From the NCBI GenBank assembly GCA_900073065.1, contig FJOG01000022.1:109357-173356 (forward strand): 64,000 nucleotides of DNA. Direction: 5' to 3'. The notes beneath the pieces are model-generated. The model saw only the letters and a program-made list of their open reading frames with translations, ran no database searches and was not told the DNA's origin. Below, piece by piece: positions 21,032 to 33,143 of the stretch. The stretch is from Phialocephala subalpina (Eukaryota; Ascomycota; Leotiomycetes; Helotiales; Mollisiaceae). Positions within the stretch are counted from its first letter, which is position 1. The number at the start of each line of letters is the position of its first letter. Made by a program: the position numbers and the translations under genes.

Positions 21032-22664
21032 TTTAGAAGTACATTCGGCGTTTTGGAACTGGAAAATGGAATATACCCTGGTTTTGTGAATGGTATTCTC
21101 GGAATCAAAAGTCCCTCTTTGCTGCGATCACTTGGAGTTGTGCAAATGTCCGACTTGACCCAAGACATTCTGCTGCTTCCGACAGAAGCCCAAGTCCTCC
21201 ATCGACTCATCTTTGGATATAGTAAACTCGCATAAGGTAAGGCATTCATTTATATTCGACTAATAACTTGGGAAACACCAAAACAGTCACTTTCATTCCA
21301 CTTCGCAGGAAACAGCACCAACCTATCTAGGTCCCAATTTCGCTTACTCCTTCAACTTATCGCTTCGATCTTCCTTCAAGGAACCCTCCCCTCCTCCAGC
21401 TTCATTCTTTCCATCCTTCACCCAACACTTTGCCAGCCCCATCTGCCAAGGGGCCAAGCTGTCTGCTCTGCATCTCGCGCTCTCTATCTCAACTTTTCAG
21501 GCAACCTGCTAACATTCTAAAAGGGTTATTTACCATCTCTATAGAGCGCGCGGCCCGCATGGCCTGTTTGGACTTTGCGACACATCTGTCCAGCTAATGA
21601 TGAGTCGCCTTGACCCGCAAGACTCCTCGAATCCTCTACCAGCACTCCATGCTTCTATTCTTCCATACGAAAGACAGAGAGGTATAAATTCCCTCATAGG
21701 GACAATACTCTACTTCCTTGCAGACCGAGTGTTGTCATCGGTTGCTCTCTGCAGAGAGCTTCCGATGCATGGTCTCTATGGAAACCCTCTGCTAGCACCT
21801 CGTGCTTCTGTCATTTCAGAGGAAAGACAGGGAGACAAACTTTATAAAGGTTGTCTAACAACACTCTACTTCGTATCTTTGCAGGCTGAGTATTGTCATC
21901 GGTCGCTCTCGATAGTAGAGCTTCCGATGCATTGTTCTCTACTCGAGAGTCCTCTGCTTTTTAAATAGATTTTACTGACTTGACACTCTCAGCAGGTGAT
22001 TCGAGGGTTATAATGGAGTGGGAGCTAGGAGATGGTGGTGGCGGTGGTGATGAAAGCAATTGAAGGTGAAGGTGGTGGGGGCGAGGGCGAGGGTGGGGGT
22101 CGAATGTGTTGTTGTGCTGAGGGTTTTGTTGGAAGGTACCCTAATGGGTTGTATTATGATTGATTGGTAAGTCCATCTTCATTTCCTTTTTGTTGCAGAA
22201 GACAGCTTGACCACTGGCAATTCTCTACCTCCTACTTCCTACACTCACATCTCGGCTTCGAACCCAAAGGGGAGAACTGCGTTGCGTAACGTAGCTTAAC
22301 CACTTTCCGCCGATGACTTTCATTCATCCTTGTACGTTGGGATATTAGATAGTACGATCAATAAAGAGCTGCAGCGCTCTCACCAATCACAATATTTTGC
22401 AAAGTGAGTAAGTAGTTTAAATACCATGCAGCATTTCCTAGGCCACCAGGGCTCTGTCGCAACACTTCTCAAGCCCAATCTTATGTACACGCTCAATGTG
22501 CAACGCAAACAACTCTGTCTAAGAGTTTATCCTAATAAATGTTTCCCAACCGTCGTGTACAAATGCTCAATCCATAATCTAAAGAGTACCGAAATACACC
22601 AACCTCAGATCTAGCAACTGTCAGATCTGACGATGACATTGTATCCACCTGAATCAAATCCTTG
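21032..22664. other. Intergenic, with a tandem duplication and a purine-rich tract
   Basis: No coding gene is supported. It contains the 160-bp tandem duplication (21633-21960) and a GGT/GAG-rich low-complexity tract (about 22028-22102), listed separately or noted here. The 123-codon ORF over the duplication simply runs through both copies. Confidence 0.45.
21633..21960. repeat. Tandem duplication of about 160 bp carrying a hairpin
   Basis: Two diverged copies start at CCTCTACCAGCACTCCATGC (21633) and CCTCTGCTAGCACCTCGTGC (21786), with the first bases of a third at 21951. Both contain a GAAAGACAG block, a CTCTACTTC block and an imperfect stem. Copy 1 has CATCGGTTGCTCTC paired with GAGAGCTTCCGATG (21736-21767). 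Copy 2 has the same stem with a larger loop (21897-21929). Retention of the stem in both copies suggests a structured RNA or protein-binding role, but this is inference. Confidence 0.65.
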
Positions 22665-23564
22665 TCACCCATTCTGGTAGGTACCATCATTATAACGGAC
22701 AGTGCAGGGGTTCATTATGTCTTGTCCGTAGCTGCCGAGATAGGAGCAAGTTGGCTGAATAGCATAATTGTTCTGATCGAGTTAGTTAGCTCAATTTAAG
22801 GTAAAGGCAATTCAAATGGATTGCAGAGAAATTCATATTATTGCACACCCAAATGGAAGCATCCCGGTAACAGCTGATGCGTGAACAACTAGTGGGCCCG
22901 ATGTTGCAGCTTCCCTGAAGAGAGTTCAGATATTCGATATTCATGGACATACCTACCCTTAGCGCGTGTCCAGTCCCATACACTGATGGGAAAGCAGTTG
23001 ACATCGCCCTAAGAGCGTAGGTCAGTAGCTGAAACATCGGAAGGAGAGTTTTTGAAACGACACCTTGCCACGGGACCCGAGATCGGAATAAGTTTCGCGC
23101 GAGACGACAGCACCGACAGGAGGATTCTTGGTGTTGTATCTGGCGATGACGGCGGGATGCACTTGGGCGAACTGCTTGTAAACTGACTTTAAAATGTTAA
23201 CCTTGCAACTAGTATTGTTTAGTTAGATGATGCCTGCCTGGCCAGTGCCGTTGAGTTCAACTTCGACGCCGTGGATATTGCCCTTGAAATTCATTTCGCC
23301 AAGTGTATAATTGCCAAGGCCACCATCACGAACAGCCTTGGGGCCAGAAACACTGGCGGCGAGCATGTATAGAGTAGAAGAGTCAGCACTCTTGCCGTTG
23401 TTAGTTTCATGAAGGGGCATTACCAAAGGAACGAAGGAAAGCAACAGAGTAAGGATACTCAACATGGTGAGAGCCATCACTGGTAGAAGGGTGCTGTTCT
23501 GTTTATTGTTGAACGATGAGAGGTAGCTGTGATAGGTCAGAGGCGTCGTAGACTGGGAAGTCAA
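22665..23564 (-). pseudogene. Decayed gene for a small Cys-rich secreted protein
   Basis: The first exon encodes a hydrophobic leader (MALTMLSILTLLLSFVPLVMP) and a short mature part (LGEMNFKGNIHGVEVELNGTG). An in-frame TAA at 23223-23225 follows. Beyond it the same frame continues LNNTSCKVNILKSVYKQFAQVHP and YSDLGSRGK up to a 54-nt intron (23062-23009). Downstream coding matches a common ascomycete secreted-protein pattern: MNIEYLNSLQGSC, CSRISCYRDASIWVCNN, and after another gap PTCSYLGSYGQDIMNPC. Reaching this frame requires a shift near 22950-22980. The intron before the last piece (acceptor CAG at 22775-22773) has no GT donor, though ATATGAAT stands where GTATGAAT would fit. The stop would revert to CAA by one C-to-T change. 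It is probably a lost effector-like or surface gene. The function of intact relatives is unknown to me. Confidence 0.6.
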
Positions 23565-25278
23565 GAGTGGGAAACCGGTAGTCGAGTTTGCAAGTAAGAA
23601 GATGGGAGTTGAGGGTGATGAAGTGGAGCGGGTTAATAAAGTAGTGGAGATTTTAAGAAACTGAAAGTTGAAGAGTCAAAAGTCAATGAATGATTGAAGG
23701 ACCTGATAACAGAAGTAGATGATTTAAGAATCTAAAAGCTGAAAAGTCAAAAGTCAAGCAGCGATTCAAAGGCCTGCGACTAGTTGCAGACAACAGTAAA
23801 TGAACCATTCCGGGACGATTGGAACCGAGCGTCCCGATCGAGCTAAAGTCGACGCACTTCTTCTCACTTGATCCCGGTCTTCTTCAAAACTTCAAACTTT
23901 CTCAACTCTTTGCCAACACAAACGCCTAACTTCAAAAAAGAGGACAGCCAACCTTGCGCGCTTTGGCACACACCTTCATTCAATGCCAAGTGGCCAAGCT
24001 GTCTTCAACGCCCCGTCTTCGCGTGCTCTCGACTTCTACAATACTTCCTGTTCCTCAGGAAAGGTATGTATCTGCTTACGGTGACGCTGATAACAACACT
24101 CTCAGTAGAAACCTCTGAAAAGTACAACCGGTACCACGAACCACCTCGAGGAGCCAGCAATGGAGTCTCTTGACTGGGGACGGTGAACCACCTGTCGTCA
24201 AGCCAACATAACGGCCTCTGTGCTCAAACTGGAACTGCCTCTCCACCTTAGAGAAGTTCTTGAGGGAAACCGAAAGTTCTTCACAAATTCGGCTGGTGCT
24301 GGTCTGTCGCGCATACCCAATTGCGGGTCCCTGCACCACCATTGGTATAGCCCACCATCACTTCAACTAAGCTTCAGTTGAAGTGGATTGATTTGGTGGC
24401 GCTGTCTACGCCCGCATGGACCAAGGAGGTCCCTCTGCTTTTCAGATAGCGGCGTTTGTTTTTGAAATGTGAGGATGGCGGATAGATAGATAGACGGGGG
24501 AGGACATGGACAAGTAGGTGCCTCTTTTCATTGCATTTTCCCCTGCCTAAGACCTTGAAGGATGGAAAGACAGCTTGGCCATTTTGGCCCTCATTTCCAC
24601 TCGACGTACGGCTCCAGGTCGACAAGTAAATGGATATTGAAGTTGAAGGTATGTGACCATCCTTGTGATTTGTTGGCTGACCATTTGAGCGCAGGAAGAT
24701 TCAGTGCAGCTGGACGAGAAAGGGTTTTTGAGAAAGGATCAGGTTTCGAAAGTGAAATCCTTGAAGGGAAAGGTGAGGACTCATGCATACACTAGTGCTC
24801 GACGCTCTTTTTCGAAACGTCAAACCAGCCTGGCCTCGATCCGGTCTTTCCATTTTCGTTCCAAATTGATTGGAAATGGCGTGAAGAGGACAGGCTGCGA
24901 CGCAAGGAACAAAATGGACACAGAAACTTGACTGGCTCCAGCCTTCTCAACAAGACGCTTCACAAAACATCCACTTTCCAAACCTCACACTCTCGAGAAC
25001 CACAAAGCACACAGGGCAATTAGTACCTTCAAATCAAGATTCCGAGAACATCGATGGTTGTTACCCTGTTCCAATTGGACGACAGATACCTATGGCCATT
25101 CTTTGGCGGCAATTCCGACGACACGCAACGAAGCGGGAATAAAGGAGGAGCATCATGACAACGACGCGGCTGAAGAGTCCTGTTGTTTTTCGAATAAAGC
25201 AAATATCATAGACGAGTCGCACCTGCCACCTACCTTACTCCTTCCCAATCCATCCCAACGCCGTGTCTCCAAATAAAT
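23565..25278. other. Intergenic, no gene supported
   Basis: Short frames occur on both strands. None has a start, splice structure and domain together. A near-duplicate phrase (GAAGTTGAAGAGTCAAAAGTCAA near 23663 and GCTGAAAAGTCAAAAGTCAA near 23737) marks a small direct repeat of about 70 bp. Confidence 0.4.
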
Positions 25279-25899
25279 TCAAAGTCCCATCCACTTCGAC
25301 ACCTTCACTCTTTTTCCATCCTCGAGGTCCTTCCTATATTTTTTCCAGCTCTTGTCTCGCTCCTCCCAGTCACTCATCTGGGCAAGCAGCCAGTCCCACC
25401 TCTTGTCCTCTTGTTCCAGTACTTCCCAACCATTTTCCCTCCTCAATCTCTCCTGTCGAGCCTCCTCTGCGGCTTCTTCGCCTACTAGATGCGGATCTTC
25501 ATGTGTCCTCATACTCCTTTTTCGTTCCTCTTCGTCCATCTTCTTCTTCATTTGTGCGATGCCTTCGTCGCCATTCAGAACAGCCACGAGGACGGAGGAT
25601 CTCAATTTGATGGTGTTGGATTCGGCGCGACGCTGGGCAACGGAGTGATAGTGACGGGCTGTTGGGTTGTGTTGCGTTCTTGACCACGAGGAGGGCATAC
25701 GATATGCGTTGAGAGAGGGCGTGTGGCTTGCTGGCAAGGGAGGGAGGGGTGGTAGCCCTGTTCGGGCTGGAGCGGGAGCTGTCGACACATAGCTCGGAGC
25801 GCGGCTGGTGTATGAAGGCGCGACAGATCGTATTGAAGCTGTCTCGAAGTCTCGAGTCCTAGCAGACTCGCGAGGGACGTATGGTGGTGGTTGGTCCAT
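25279..25899 (-). CDS. Conserved fungal protein with disordered N-terminus and charged helical C-terminus, 206 aa
   Basis: This is a complete intronless ORF for a protein conserved in filamentous ascomycetes but without known role. The N-terminal half is Pro/Ser/Arg-rich and disordered (MDQPPPYVPRES, APSYTSRAPSYVSTAPAPA, with Pro-Pro-X-Tyr at residues 4-7, a potential WW-domain ligand). The C-terminal half holds the conserved part: NTIKLRSSVLVAVLNGDEG, then DPHLVGEEAAEEARQERLRRENGWEVL and EQEDKRWDWLLAQMSDWEER. That part is strongly charged and probably alpha-helical. No signal peptide or membrane segment is seen. The ATG at 25899 gives the expected short PPPY start. Family recognition is from memory of the DPHLVGEEAA and KRWDWLL motifs. 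Confidence 0.75.
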   Translation of the reverse strand: MDQPPPYVPRESARTRDFETASIRSVAPSYTSRAPSYVSTAPAPARTGLPPLPPLPASHTPSLNAYRMPSSWSRTQHNPTARHYHSVAQRRAESNTIKLRSSVLVAVLNGDEGIAQMKKKMDEEERKRSMRTHEDPHLVGEEAAEEARQERLRRENGWEVLEQEDKRWDWLLAQMSDWEERDKSWKKYRKDLEDGKRVKVSKWMGL

Positions 25900-28800
25900 C
25901 GTTGGTGGCTGGATTTGGTGCTGATATTGCGATAATATGCAGGCTCAGATTTCGGGCTGCTAAGTGCTGAAATGAGAAGCAGAATTCTATATTGCGACAA
26001 ATGAGAATCCGAAGATGAACCATGTCAACTTGAAGATCTAAGACAAGACATCATGGGGTGACTGATATATTTGAGGTGTGAGGTTCGAATGCGCCGATAA
26101 CGCCTAGCGCGCTTTGGCGGGGTCGTTCGCAGCTTGGGTAAGATGGCTGGGGTTAGTGCAGATAAAGGGGGGTAGCTTGCTCACGAACCAGTAAGAAACC
26201 ATTCTGAGGATTAGCGACCTGAATAGGGGGCTTCAAAATTGGTACTGAATGGAGATGGAGTTGCCGTAGTACCATATGATGTCTTCAAGAACCGCTTGGT
26301 TTGCTTGCACTCTACTTGTCAATGACGGTTCGAGAGGCTTTAGTTCCCTTCTAGCTCTGTTCGAAGAAGAACATAGTGCAATACACCTTCCTTCACCAAC
26401 CGAAGATCGAGGAACGTTGGCTCTAGAGCCCACACTATACCGAGCGCAGTTTAGGTATACCATTCCAGTCATTTTGTGTTTTCGTTGAGTTTTCTAGAAA
26501 CTCTGGTGAAGCTATTTGTGCCGGATTGATGAAAGGAAGACGCAAAGAGATGGGAAGTCAGGAATGTTGATGCTTAGGAAGATGGGAAAGATATCGAGAC
26601 GTGACTGGAGTCGATGAGGCTCCTATCAAAGCCCTGTCTCACGGATGGTTTCTTTGGGCATGCGACCACCTACCACACCAAGCATTCGTAGCCTGCTGGG
26701 GACAATGGATGCTTCCATGGGCCCAGAACTTTTTGGGGGCAGGATGCGTGGATCCACACATTGGGCAGAAAAGCAGAGGGGCAGCACCCCACGACATGAC
26801 ATCGATGTCGAGATAAGAAGGCAAGCAGCACCCCACGATATTGGTCCCCATAGCTCCCTTCGTGGATATGAGTGTCGAAGAGTTGGTATATATAACGGGC
26901 GTATCAGGTATCACGGACGGTCATTGCAGGACTTCTTCGATAGTGTCCGATAATGGGAGCTTTATTCTGATACTCTTCTGGATCATTCGTTCTCGAGACG
27001 CTCACGACTGCATCGATTCTGGCAAACACCGAGGCGCCAAAGCGCCCAGCTTGTACGCTCAATTGTAACGATGGGTGTTCGGAAGTCCGCGTGCAGGAAA
27101 GTATCAATAAATAGATCCATTGGAGGTGTAGTCGCGATCCACATAACTGGTCAAAGAGAAAATATCCGGAACACCCTGTTGGCTGATGCGAGACAGGGTG
27201 CCTCCTGACGCGTATGAACACGCTGTCGTGGTAATGCGAATATAAGCCGCCATTCCGATATAAAGATATGCCGTTCCCACACTCTCCAGGTGAAGCTTAT
27301 TCTGCGACCAAAATCGAAGCCCTTGTGTATCCAATCGCTCGAAAATTGCGGAGCAGGTCAATGTCGTACACTCGGTGAGGCTCAATTTGGTCGGATAGAC
27401 GGTTTTCTTCGGCTTACACCTGCAGATATCTGCACTGGTGACTGTTCGGACACAAAGTGATCCTCTTGATGGAGAGGTTCGTTGGTTTGAGGGTACGATA
27501 GGTTGGTCATGAACTTGCGTGTCGCCGGGAAGTGAAGTGAGGGAGGTCGAAGGAGTCATGAAGTCTGGCTTGGCGGTACTATTGTGCACAGGTGCAGACC
27601 GGTGGCGCGACGAAACAAGGGTCCTCGATGCATTGTGATGCCACGATGCGTCTCGGGAGTTGGAGAAAGTCGAGTTGGTTGTTGAGAGAAGATGCTGGGA
27701 GAGAGAAAGGAGAGTGCAACCTCGGCAGAGCCGCCGTCGGCACGTGCTCAGCCTTACGACCCCTGGCCGACGATCACTTCAACGTTGCACCTCACAATGC
27801 ATATCAACATACCGGACAGCAACGGAGAAAGGGAAGCAAACTCGGTGAGAGGGAATGAAATTGTTTTCCTTCGCTGACCGCTACTTTGCCCGTGGTGTCT
27901 TAGGATCTAGTTCCGATCTTTCTGCCTACGGATTGGGTTGGGCGTCATAGGGCAAACCCGCTAGTCCCAGCCGGGAATCTCATACTTTTCACTCGGACCC
28001 AGAGAGCAAGAGATGGCAGCCGGCTTAGACTTCATTGTGAATCTGCACAGACTACGCCATGCTGCAGAGGATCAGTCTCGAACGAGGTCATGAGATGAGC
28101 CGCGGAGGCTAGTGGTCGAGGTCAAAAGGGCGTTGGGACCGGGGTTAACAGGGCGTTTGCATGCTATCATTGGTCATGCCCGGTATTCGAGGCTGAATCA
28201 GGACGTGGGCCTCACGATCTGCCGGAGTTTGGGGCCCAGTCTTCACATTTGCCATGAGAAAGCCACGCCTCTGCGGCCAGGAGTTGATTCAGGCACTTTG
28301 TTCAACAGACACTAAGACGGCAGCCCTTTCGAGGCAGGTTGCTGCGACACCCAAGCTCTCAAGTCCCTCAAGATCTAGGTATGGTTTCACTGCGCAGGGG
28401 CACACTCAGGAGCGGTTTCTAGACCTTCGTGTTCTTTTAGATGGAACATGACGAAATCTGAGAGGCTATGCCTGGCATTCGAGATGGCGTAATTGAGATG
28501 GAACGAATGAGCTCTGTGAACTGAGTACTGTTTCTCTCAAGGTTGGCTGTGTTGCCGAGCCTTCACGGGCTCTATTGTGGACAAACTGGCGAGGTCTCTG
28601 GGATCTTAGAATGAAATTTTGGAATGGAAGGAGAGGACAGCAAAAGCCTCACAAGGCCCTCTATCAGGCACTTCTTTGGTATCATGAATATCTTGTTTCA
28701 CAGTGGCATATATAAGCGATCACTGTCATCATAGACTCGGCTTCATTGGGTGTAAATCATAAATTCAATAAGACCATCCATCTAACGCTATGCTCGCTCC

Positions 28801-29198
28801 CAAGGCTCCTGGTAATGCTAGTCAATAACATAATTCCGGTCGGTGGGGACATCCCTCTATCTAATCTGACTGTAACGCCGTGCTCCAGAGCAACAAGGCA
28901 ATGATTCGAAACGATGGACTGGTTTCTCATACTCGATCGAAAAGCCGATCAAAGGGGAAGAAAATGGTGGAGAAGTAAAAGCAAGAATCGAGATCCAAAG
29001 TGTAAGCCAAAACAAGAAGTCCAGGCATACCAGCCCACAAATGACCACCCAGATAATAACCCGATGCCTGTTGCGAATTCTGCCGACCTTATAATTCAGG
29101 GAGTTGAAGTGACAAGGGGCAAAATGACTAGAAAACTATGTAAGGTGTGAGTTTTGCCGACGAATCGGAACATTCCAGGCTTGACTCACGATGCATGA
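25900..29198. other. Gene-poor stretch of 3.3 kb
   Basis: No gene is convincing. A 161-codon minus-strand frame at 27104-27589 opens with GTG rather than ATG, with the first ATG at about 27560. Its Cys-containing middle does not match the zinc-ribbon genes nearby. A 17-bp phrase GCAGCACCCCACGAYAT is repeated at about 26779 and 26826. Otherwise I see nothing definite. Confidence 0.4.
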
Positions 29199-29474
29199 TC
29201 AACGATTCTCAAAGATCTTGACATTTTCCACTATACAATAGATATCGCGTGTATGGTGGCAAGATGTGCACTGCTCAGCCCAGATACCAATTGGGCCACC
29301 TCCATTGGGGTGGCATTGGCAGCAATACCAGACTTGTTCCCAATGCCACGCCCTTTCCTTCTTCGAATCTCCTTTCTTCGAATCTCCCTTCTTCTTGGAG
29401 CTTCCATGGCCGTGTCCATGACCCCGGTGGGAGGAGGAAGGATCGTGGCCACCTTCGAGTTGCTTGGGAGCCAT
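29199..29474 (-). CDS. Small zinc-ribbon protein with His/Lys-rich N-terminus, 91 aa
   Basis: The complete short ORF encodes a His/Gly/Ser-rich start (HRGHGHGHGSS), a Lys/Asp/Ser repeat (KKGDSKKGDSKK), then a metal-binding module. That module is WYCCQCHPNGGG followed by GIWAEQCTSCHHTRDIYC. The spacing is W-x-C-x2-C-x15-C-x2-C with an extra HH and Cys, resembling but not identical to RanBP2-type fingers. Similar modules occur at 31202-31458 and 37742-38140, all on the minus strand, so this is one member of a local family. No signal peptide is visible, so a nuclear or cytosolic nucleic-acid or protein-binding role is possible. The function is not known. Confidence 0.65.
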   Translation of the reverse strand: MAPKQLEGGHDPSSSHRGHGHGHGSSKKKGDSKKGDSKKERAWHWEQVWYCCQCHPNGGGPIGIWAEQCTSCHHTRDIYCIVENVKIFENR

Positions 29475-31201
29475 TTGATTTGAGGTTGAGGTGAAGTACC
29501 CGGGGATGAGATGGCGAAATAAGTGACGGAGGAAGGCTCAAGAAAGAAATGCCGAGAGCGAGGAAGGAGGATAAATTGAGATAAAGGGGCTCGCAGATGG
29601 TGTTGGAAAGATGGGGTAAAGATGGAGAATTTGTAGAGGATGATTGAAGGACTAGAATTGAGAGTCCAGCCAGGAAACACTGGACTTATATCGATAACCC
29701 AAGAATGCCCACTGCGGCAGTGTATAGAGATAGTGCCCTGCGAGTAGAAATCGTAGCGCGAGGCACCTCAATGTATACTCAAAAGGCACACCGTAAACCA
29801 CCGAATAGTATCCTCTAACGTCTCATTGCAAGTATGATTCGTCGCCCTTGCTCGTCCGCAGCGTACGTATCTGCAGTCACAAGTTCAACAGATGATGCGT
29901 TCCATGGATGACGATGGCTATGGAGATACTCCGCAGGCTGGTTTCCGTCCGAGAAAGGAGTTCGAGTCACGGAAGAGCACAGGGTGAAGCTGTGCGTCCA
30001 GCCCGGAAATGACGCTGACTGGGCCCGTCGAGGGGCATCTTGGGCAGTAACTGAAAGTAATAGGGCGAGGAGAGGGCCCGTAACGCTCTGCCGAACACAC
30101 CGGTAAGACCGTGAGACAAACAGTAGTCAATATGCTAGACCGAAGACCCGAAGACGATAAAGTAAGGAACTACTGTACAGCAATAAACTAGTCACCGGTG
30201 AGCAAAGAAATGCAACAAAAACCAGGGCGGGCATGTCCCACTAAAATAAAAAAGCTTGGAGTATGAATCAAGTGCCCAGAAGAGAAGATTAGCCGAGGGA
30301 GCCGCATGATAGCCTCAAGATTATGGGCACCTCGTATTCGCGGCTTGAAATCCTCAAACAATGATCACCTGAAACAAATGAAAGTGCAAAAACGATTGTC
30401 CGACATCTCCTCAGCCATGATTTCAGGACGGCCACTGATACGTTGCTTGAAGCCATATGAGAAGTGGGTCCAGCCTCGCATAGTGTCAGCCATTTCTGCT
30501 CGGTGAGCAGACATAGCCATGCTTAGCTAGGCAGACGATTTCCCCTAGCCGCAGTCTTCGCTAAGCCTCCTCCAAGAGGGCTGTTTTGCACAAATGGATG
30601 GGACTTTTGTGTAGATGGTGATGCAAAACGACCCTGGCCAGCCTGATTGGTGGATGATGACGCCTTTATTGAAGTGACTGGGACTCGTCCAATCTCTGTC
30701 GTAGAAGACTGATAATACTCCTATATTGCAATCGTGGAAGTGCTGAATCGAGAATTTTTGGTGACAGGTTTCTGCCGCCTCACTCGAGTGTGACAGCACG
30801 TGACCAATCCGAAGAACGTAGATTGTATGGTTTGATGAAGTGCCACAGTGAGAGGTAAGCGGAAGTAAGTACTCTGAAGTTCTTGTTGTCAGCCAATGGT
30901 ACGAGGAGCTTGTGATTTGAGAATAGTCACCTGATTTAGTGCCCAGAAGAATTTCACTGATCCGTGTCTTGGTAGTTTCCCCACACCGGGCCTGGGTAGC
31001 TGCTCATCAATTGATGATAACACTTTAAACTGTTGAAAAAAATCCCGGCTGTCTGGCTTAGTCAACTCGACGCCACTTCTCCTCTCGCAAAGCTTGTGGG
31101 TACAGAGGTCCATCTTGGTTAGGTTTCGGCGGGATATGTCTGGGATATCCGTGGATGTAGAGTTTATGGCATCCCTTGGTGTTTGCAAACCCAGTAACAA
31201 A
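29475..31201. other. Intergenic, no gene supported
   Basis: Only short frames. I looked for further zinc-ribbon modules here and found none. The 151-codon minus frame at 30889-31344 is a shadow of the spliced zinc-ribbon gene and its 3' flank. Confidence 0.4.
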
Positions 31202-31458
31202 CTAGGTTCGTTTGCTCTTCTTCTTTTCTTTTGTACTAGATCGCTTGGTGGGAGGGTGATCGTATGGAGGGGCTGACCTGCCGCCAGATTCGACCCTTGG
31301 GTTTTCGCCTGCCCAACGCTGACAATTGGTGCAGGCAAAGTCATGTACTGTAGAGTTTGGTCTATCCGAGGTCAGCAATCTCCTAGGCCTGGAATACGAT
31401 ACACTCACCCATCCCCACATTCGTTGCAGTACCAGGTGTAGGTCGACGACTGAGACAT
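31202..31458 (-). CDS. Small zinc-ribbon protein, 69 aa, two exons
   Basis: Exon 1 (31458-31409) encodes MSQSSTYTWYCNECGDG. A 47-nt intron (GTGAGT...GGATAG) is removed, and exon 2 (31361-31202) continues PNSTVHDFACTNCQRWAG to a TGA stop. The total of 210 nt joins in phase. The spliced sequence brings WYCNEC and CTNC together as a compact four-cysteine zinc ribbon, which neither exon holds alone and which strongly supports the intron. A Pro/Ser/Lys-rich basic tail follows (PPTKRSSTKEKKKSKRT) that could act as a nuclear localisation signal. It is related in pattern to the genes at 29199-29474 and 37742-38140. Function is unknown. Confidence 0.68.
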
Positions 31459-33143
31459 TCGAGAAATGGATGAAGATCTAAGGTGGTACTCGAAGGTGGA
31501 GGAAAGGCTTGTAAGATGATTCGAAGTGTGGTCGCTCTGTTATGGTAGATGGAAGAGTTGACGAACAAGGTCGAGGACAGTCTTTATACATTCCCGGCTG
31601 CACAGAGAGTGTTGGGCCAAATCCATTGCAGGGCGAAAACATTAGTCGCCCTATTCTCAGATACGAGAGCCCGAAGGTTCATTTTCATGTCCAAGACTGC
31701 CATGTTGAGGGCGATGAGACTGAGAGCAGGCGATATTGCGAGGGCGAAGCAGAGCCGGTCACCCTCAATGCACATAGGGCTGTATTTATGTCAGTGATGG
31801 AAAGGAGAAAGGGTAGGCTGTTTGCTCACTCTTACTGCCTTCAAAGGAGTTTGAGGCATGCTAAATCTACTTGAGCAAAACACCGACTAAAGGGGGACGG
31901 TCGCCCTTTAGTCGTGGGCAACACCGGCCAGCACCGGCAAAACGAGTCACCATTGCCGGAAACGGAACGCCACAGATTTCCAATAGCTGACGGAGGTCGC
32001 TGTCTGACAAGAGATTGGTCCATTCAAGTCCAATGGTGATGACTGTTTGTCTCTAAAGCCGAATATCTCGTGTTCCTTGAGCCTCATCATGAAGCACAGA
32101 GAGAGTCATTGGACTAAGGTATTGGCGTTTGTTCAATATGTGTATGTTCGGGAACACACTCGGTCTACTTGCAGCATACTTCCCTACGAGAGACATTAAG
32201 GGCATGCTTGTGTCCGCTCGTTCCAAAATCTGGGAGCGAGCAGGAATACTTCATCAATGCAGAGTTTTTCTCGCCCACCATATTCAGAGCCGCGTCTTAA
32301 GTCCTACATTTCTCTATAAATACCAGCCAATGTTTACTTGCTCAAGGTCCAGTGTGGTTCGAGCAAGGCAGACATTCAGCATCTACAAAAGAAAAAGAAA
32401 TATCTGCTGGGGACATGACGCAGTTTGAGCCGCATGGCTTACAGCCCTCAGCCGTTTCAGGTCATCGATGAAGCAAATCGGGCGCTCAAGGGCAAAGCAA
32501 AAGGGCGACGCAAAATACTCGGCCACACCAATGGTGGTAAGATCAAAGGTCACTTGACCATGCATAATCTACACTTCTTTGAGATTGACTTGCAGGGCTT
32601 TGAAAGATAAGTCTGCCAGGGATATGTCGGAACTTTCAAACTGCTGTATGGTGGTGCAATGCAAACCTGCGGCTTTCGACGTCAGAAAATGGCGCGAAAG
32701 GAGGAGTTTGAAGCCAAACGATTGGACTGCCTCAGCTGTGAACAATAATGATATTAGTAGAATATTTTGGAGCTCTCAAAGAGCACTTATTCTGAATGAG
32801 GATGCTTCATTGTGAAGGAAAGAGCCTTAGCTGATCGAGCTGAGAGAAGAGGGTGGTCATAATAACGCTAAGCCTATATAGTCCTAGTCGAGTTTGGGAT
32901 CCGAAATACGAACGTCAGCCTTGCAGTACTTGATGATAGCATCAACAATATTATTCTTTAGTAAACATAACGATTCGGCCGTGGGCACTCGCACGATGTC
33001 AATCACTTTCACTCCTTGCTAGCTGCCTTTTTTACATCAAGTCGCGTACCGACAATCTCCTAATCTCTATGCAATCTCAAAAGTGCTCCAAATTAATGAA
33101 CCACACTTCTAGTTGCTAGACTGGTATCCATGGACGCGACAAG
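31459..33143. other. Intergenic, with a short hairpin
   Basis: No gene is supported. The inverted repeat at 31884-31914 is listed separately. The region just before 33144 is the probable promoter of the palmitoyltransferase gene. Confidence 0.4.
31884..31914. repeat. 11-bp inverted repeat
   Basis: CGACTAAAGGG at 31884-31894 pairs exactly with CCCTTTAGTCG at 31904-31914 around a 9-nt GC-rich loop. It is followed by CACCGGCCAGCACCGG. It could be a remnant of a foldback element like the one at 3402-3469, though the sequences differ. Confidence 0.6.

Noticed and set aside
27104..27589. 161-codon minus-strand frame with cysteines
   Set aside because: It opens with GTG, has no recognisable domain, and its cysteines do not fit the neighbouring zinc-ribbon pattern.
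29918..30130. 70-codon minus frame with CPRC
   Set aside because: Lacks the second cysteine pair of a zinc ribbon and has no other support.
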